Assembly (NCBI GenBank): GCA_021788685.1 | Contig: JAJYKH010000015.1 | Location: 1 to 18,673, forward strand | Length of the DNA stretch: 18,673 bases | Direction: 5' to 3' | Origin: Deltaproteobacteria bacterium | Lineage (GTDB): Bacteria > Desulfobacterota > Desulfobulbia > Desulfobulbales > UBA5123 | In this document: positions 14,375 through 18,673 of the stretch, one piece after another | Numbering within the stretch: the first letter of the stretch is position 1 | Layout: the number at the start of each line of letters is the position of its first letter | The notes under the pieces: generated by a model | What the model was told of the DNA's origin: nothing | The model's database searches: none | The model's input: only the letters and a program-made list of their open reading frames with translations | Position numbers and translations under genes: made by a program

Positions 14375-14389
14375 CCTGCGCCGCAGGCC
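14375..14389 (-). other. Hairpin in the atpG-atpD gap
   Basis: GCCTGC GCC GCAGGC is a perfect 6-bp stem with a 3-nt loop, between the atpG stop and the atpD ribosome site. No T-tract follows. By analogy with other atp operons it could help adjust mRNA stability or atpD translation, but that is inference. Confidence 0.4.
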
Positions 14390-14411
14390 ATATGAACTGG
14401 AAAATTTCTCT

Positions 14412-15281
14412 CTATCCCCGCAACGCCTCGGCGCCGCCGACGATGTCCATCAAGTCGTTGGTGATGCCGGCCTGGCGGGCCTTGTTGTACAACAGGGTGA
14501 GATTGTGAATAATGTCTTTACAGGCCTTGGTGGCGTTGTCCATGGCGGTCATCCGCGCCGCATGCTCGCTCGCCCCCACTTCCAGCATGGCATGATACAC
14601 CATGACATTGAGGTAGAGGGGGAGGAGAACCTCCATGATGTCCGCCGGGGTGGGCTCATAGATGTAGTCGGCGCCCCCGGCGTGGGCCCCCGCGCTCTGC
14701 TCGGCCGGCTGGACCGGCAGCAGCACCTCTTCGGCCGGGACCTGGGAGGCCACGCTCTTGAACTTGCCGTAGACCAGCCGGACCTCGTCGGCGCCGCCGG
14801 CAAGGAAGTTGGCGGCCACTTCCTGGGCAATGGCTCGAGCATTGAACATCTGGAAGTTGCCCATGATGTCGGTATAGCCCTTCCTCACCTTGCCGGTCTT
14901 GCGCAGGATCGAGTTGCCTTTCTTGCCGACGCAGACCAGGCTCACCTTCTTGCCGGCCGCTTCGTACTGCCTGGTCAGCCGTTCGGTGAGCTTGATAATG
15001 TTCGCATTGAAGCTGCCGCACAGGCCGCGATCAGATGTGACGACCACCAGCTCCACGGTCTTGACCTCCCGCGCCTCCATGAGCGGGAACTGCCCCGCTT
15101 CCATGTTGCCGGAGAGGTTGCCCATGGCGGCGTTGAACTTCTCGGTGTAGGGCCGGAAGTTCTCCATCTTGGTCTGCGCTCCGCGCAGCTTTGCGGCCGC
15201 CACCATGTTCATGGCCTTGGTGATCTGTGCCGTCTTCTTGACGGCACCGATCTTCACTTTGACTTCTTTCAGACTCGCCAT
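14412..15281 (-). CDS. atpG: ATP synthase F1 gamma subunit
   Basis: Rotor shaft of F1, 289 residues, the usual length. The N-terminal helix MASLKEVKVKIGAVKKTAQITKAMNMVAAAKL and the C-terminal helix (ARMTAMDNATKACKDIIHNLTLLYNKARQAGITNDLMDIVGGAEAL) are both strongly conserved family parts that form the coiled-coil shaft. The middle domain includes VVTSDRGLCGSFNANI. An Ala/Gly-rich insertion (PAEQSAGAHAGGADYIYEP) in the middle domain is variable in the family. AGGGAG 8 bp upstream supports the start. The gene follows atpA by 18 bp and precedes atpD by 82 bp. Confidence 0.97.
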   Translation of the reverse strand: MASLKEVKVKIGAVKKTAQITKAMNMVAAAKLRGAQTKMENFRPYTEKFNAAMGNLSGNMEAGQFPLMEAREVKTVELVVVTSDRGLCGSFNANIIKLTERLTRQYEAAGKKVSLVCVGKKGNSILRKTGKVRKGYTDIMGNFQMFNARAIAQEVAANFLAGGADEVRLVYGKFKSVASQVPAEEVLLPVQPAEQSAGAHAGGADYIYEPTPADIMEVLLPLYLNVMVYHAMLEVGASEHAARMTAMDNATKACKDIIHNLTLLYNKARQAGITNDLMDIVGGAEALRG

Positions 15282-15299
15282 CGCCTTAGCTCCCTGTCT

Positions 15300-16823
<1,524 letters not shown>

Positions 16824-16826
16824 GGC

Positions 16827-17372
16827 CTACTCACTCCCTTTTATGGATTCTTTTAAACCCGCAATTTGCGATTTGATACTCCCATCGAGAACCAGATCTC
16901 CCACCTTGGCGATGAGGCCGCCGATGATCGACGGATCGACCCGGGTTGCAAGAATGATTTTTTTGCCGGTGATCTTCTCGAGCTTCTCCTGGATCTTCGT
17001 TTTGAGGGCGTCGTCGATCTCGACCGCGGTCACCACCGAGCCCCGGCTGGTGTTGCTGTCGGCATCGACCATGGCCTGGAAGACCTCGGCAATATCGGGA
17101 AGGGCCTCGGCCCGCCGCTTCTGGACCACCAGGCGAAGAAAGTTGACCATCACCGGCGGAGCGGCAATAGCCTTCCCCAGCTGCTCGGCCACTTTCTCGC
17201 GGACATCGAGAGGATAGTGGGGATTGCTCAAGGCATCCATCACCTCCGGCTGGCCGGCAATCAGCCCGGACAGGGCGGCGAGCGCCTGGCCATAGGCTTC
17301 AAGCCCGTTCTCCTCCCGGCCCACCGCGAAGAGCGCCTTCGCGTATCGTTTAGCAACAATGGTGTTTTTCAC
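16827..17372 (-). CDS. atpH: ATP synthase F1 delta subunit (GTG start)
   Basis: Delta subunit (OSCP) joins the peripheral stalk to the top of F1. The protein is 181 residues, the family length. The N-terminus (KNTIVAKRYAKALFAVG) has the conserved RYAKAL, and the C-terminal half has VVTAVEIDDALK and KKIILATRVDPSIIGGLIAKVGDLVLDGSIKSQI, with the family GG and DGS. The start codon is GTG at 17370-17372, preceded by GGAGGG at 5 bp; no better ATG lies nearby. One base separates it from the atpF stop, so translation is probably coupled. GTG may lower expression relative to its neighbours, which would suit a subunit present once per complex. Confidence 0.96.
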   Translation of the reverse strand: MKNTIVAKRYAKALFAVGREENGLEAYGQALAALSGLIAGQPEVMDALSNPHYPLDVREKVAEQLGKAIAAPPVMVNFLRLVVQKRRAEALPDIAEVFQAMVDADSNTSRGSVVTAVEIDDALKTKIQEKLEKITGKKIILATRVDPSIIGGLIAKVGDLVLDGSIKSQIAGLKESIKGSE

Positions 17373-17373
17373 T

Positions 17374-17976
17374 TCAACCCTCCACCTTGCTGAGGTAGTC
17401 CTCGATCAGCTTGGCCTGGTCGGCACCCTGCAGATTCTTTTTGATGATCTCTTCGGCCATGATCGCCGCCTGCTCGGCAACCTCCTCGCGCAGCTTGCTC
17501 CTGGCCTCGGCGATCTCATGCTGCACGGCCATTTCCGCCTGCCGCTTGATGTCATCGGCCGCCCGGTTGGCCTCGGCGATAATCCGCTCCTGCTCCTGCT
17601 TGCCCTGGGTCACGGCGGCGGCGATGATCTGCTGCACCTCCTGCTCCAAGCCGGCCAGCTTGCCTTCGTGCTGCTTGTACAGCTGCTCGGCCTCGCTCCG
17701 GCGCGCCTCCAGATCATCGAACTGGTCCTTGATGGCCTGCCGGCGGCCACCCAGGGCATTGGCGATGGGCTTGGTGAGGAACTTCACCAGGATCACCACC
17801 AAGGCGGCGAAGTTGAGGGTCCGCCAGAGGAGGTCCTTCAGCTTCTCAGGAGTGACGCTCGCCTGGGCTGCTTCATGAGCAGCCTCGGAGGCGTACAGCA
17901 GGCCGGCCGTCAACAGGACTCCCATTAGGGCCAGTGCGATAATTCCGATTTTCGACCACCGCGACTTGTTTCGCAT
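17374..17976 (-). CDS. atpF: ATP synthase Fo b subunit
   Basis: Peripheral-stalk subunit, 200 residues. It has a membrane segment at about 51-66 (LNFAALVVILVKFL) followed by TKPIANALGGRRQAIKDQFDDLE and a long charged, Ala/Glu/Gln-rich coiled coil. Unusually, a further N-terminal stretch (about 1-30: basic MRNKSRWSK, then hydrophobic IGIIALALMGVLLTAGLLYA, then SEA) reads like a Sec signal peptide or an extra membrane helix before the usual one. Many b subunits lack it. The ribosome site GGGGAGG lies in the 3' end of atpF', and only one base separates the two genes. Together with the shorter neighbour it would give a b/b' heterodimeric stalk. Confidence 0.95.
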   Translation of the reverse strand: MRNKSRWSKIGIIALALMGVLLTAGLLYASEAAHEAAQASVTPEKLKDLLWRTLNFAALVVILVKFLTKPIANALGGRRQAIKDQFDDLEARRSEAEQLYKQHEGKLAGLEQEVQQIIAAAVTQGKQEQERIIAEANRAADDIKRQAEMAVQHEIAEARSKLREEVAEQAAIMAEEIIKKNLQGADQAKLIEDYLSKVEG

Positions 17977-17977
17977 T

Positions 17978-18403
17978 TTACAAGGACCTCCCCATCACCT
18001 TGCTGGCCATCTCGCGGGCAAAGCCCTCGATCTGCCCCTGCAGCTCCTGCCGGACGCTTGCGAACTGCGCCTGGATCTGACCGAACTGCTCGGATTTTTT
18101 CGCATCGTAATCCTTGCGCACCGAGGCGACCTGGTCGGCGCCCGAAGCCTGGGCATCGCCGCGGAGCGTTTCCATTTCCGCCTTGGCCTTGCTCCGCGCC
18201 TCCCGAACCTTCTGGTCGAACTCGTCGAGACGGAGCTTGGCATTCTTGTTGTAAGTTTCAATATCCTTCTGGAGGTCGGCGATCTTCCTGCCGCGCTGCT
18301 CGAGGATGGTCCGGACCGGCCGGTACAGAATGGCGTTCATGATAACGATGAGAACCAGGATGTTAACGATCTGGATCAGCATCGTAACGTCGATCGTGAT
18401 CAT
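17978..18403 (-). CDS. atpF': ATP synthase Fo b' subunit
   Basis: Second peripheral-stalk b-type subunit, 141 residues. The N-terminal membrane helix (MITIDVTMLIQIVNILVLIVIMNAILY, about 7-27) leads into RPVRTILEQRGRKIADLQKDIE, the conserved start of the stalk helix, then a coiled coil rich in Lys, Glu, Ala and Gln to the C-terminus. AGGGGAG 7 bp upstream supports the start. It is the first gene of the operon. Paired b and b' genes at the head of an operon without atpB and atpE are typical, from what I recall, of Geobacter-type bacteria. The subunits a and c must be encoded elsewhere. Confidence 0.95.
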   Translation of the reverse strand: MITIDVTMLIQIVNILVLIVIMNAILYRPVRTILEQRGRKIADLQKDIETYNKNAKLRLDEFDQKVREARSKAKAEMETLRGDAQASGADQVASVRKDYDAKKSEQFGQIQAQFASVRQELQGQIEGFAREMASKVMGRSL

Positions 18404-18482
18404 GGTCGTGCTCCCCTCTTTTTCCCGTTAGACGGCGAATTGACGGCTGAAACTGAATGGCCGTTCATAAACAATGAAGGGC
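18404..18482 (-). promoter_or_regulatory. 5' leader of the atp operon
   Basis: About 75 nt lie between the predicted transcription start (near 18476) and the atpF' start codon. The leader holds the ribosome site and a weak ACGGC/GCCGT inverted repeat near 18433-18454. No riboswitch or attenuator is recognised. Confidence 0.4.
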
Positions 18483-18511
18483 TTTCTAATCCATTCCGGA
18501 AGGCCTGTCAA
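18483..18511 (-). promoter_or_regulatory. Sigma-70-type promoter of the atp operon
   Basis: On the minus strand a perfect -35 box TTGACA (18506-18511) is followed after exactly 17 bp by TAGAAA (18483-18488), four of six matches to TATAAT. It lies 80 bp before the atpF' start with no competing pair closer. Confidence 0.8.
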
Positions 18512-18673
18512 CACTTTTATCCCCTTGTTTTACGGCAGCCATCCGTCTCGATATTCTTAGCAAAACAGTGGAGGCAAGCGCAAATAAAATATTGAGGGGG
18601 ATGCTTTTTTACTGAATCGTCGATTTTCTCTCAAAGACTTCCAACCCGGTGGGGCAGGAAGAAAAAACAGCTT
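18512..18673. other. AT-richer stretch upstream of the atp promoter, no clear gene
   Basis: The last 162 bp are richer in A and T than the genes. Short open frames run in from the right edge on the minus strand (one ends FERKSTIQ at a TAA, another ends RLPPLFC), so the tail of an upstream gene is possible, but none is recognisable. No terminator or repeat was found. Confidence 0.3.

Noticed and set aside
18512..18673. 3' end of a gene upstream of the atp operon
   Set aside because: Short frames enter from the edge, but none shows a recognisable protein, so no gene is called.

Overview
The window reads as about 18.7 kb of a GC-rich bacterial chromosome, most likely a Desulfuromonadia/Geobacter-type organism. 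This rests on three things: a seven-gene atpF'FHAGDC operon lacking atpB and atpE, a cytoplasmic Mvh-type [NiFe] hydrogenase linked to HdrA and MvhD, and chemoreceptors with an unusual signalling tip. The taxonomic call is inference from gene content and remembered gene orders; no search was run. All genes except cheX lie on the minus strand.

Layout in transcription order on the minus strand, from the right end. (1) 18403-12461: F1Fo ATP synthase genes atpF', atpF, atpH, atpA, atpG, atpD, atpC, behind a good sigma-70-type promoter at 18483-18511 and ending in a bidirectional terminator at 12395-12438. (2) 12358-11885, plus strand: cheX, a CheY-P phosphatase convergent with atpC. (3) 11545-10154: a GltA/NfnB/SudA-type flavin Fe-S oxidoreductase, divergent from cheX, ending in a clear intrinsic terminator at 10103-10129. 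(4) 9745-4040: a compact operon mvhG, mvhA, hydrogenase maturation protease, hdrA, mvhD, tusA-like, several of whose junctions are 4-bp ATGA overlaps. (5) 4042-3904: an imperfectly palindromic, MITE-like element filling the gap to the next genes. (6) 3870-1: cheW, a degenerate cheW-like gene, and two tandem methyl-accepting chemotaxis protein genes. The second receptor gene is cut by the window edge.

How the parts may work together: the hydrogenase module would oxidise H2 in the cytoplasm and pass electrons through MvhD to the flavin of HdrA. No HdrB/HdrC is encoded here, so the second acceptor is unknown; a TusA-like sulfur carrier ends the operon. The GltA-like enzyme would exchange electrons between NAD(P)H and a partner. 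The chemotaxis block (two receptors with different sensor domains but the same atypical tip, plus a CheW pair) looks like part of one signalling array.

Most genes belong to well-known families. I see no CRISPR array, tRNA, rRNA, transposase or phage gene. The points most worth a second look are the HdrBC-less hydrogenase/HdrA/MvhD/TusA operon, the palindromic element abutting the tusA stop codon, the degenerate CheW partner, the cysteine in the AtpD P-loop, and the 99-bp perfect repeat at the left edge, which suggests the window is a contig that broke in a repeat.
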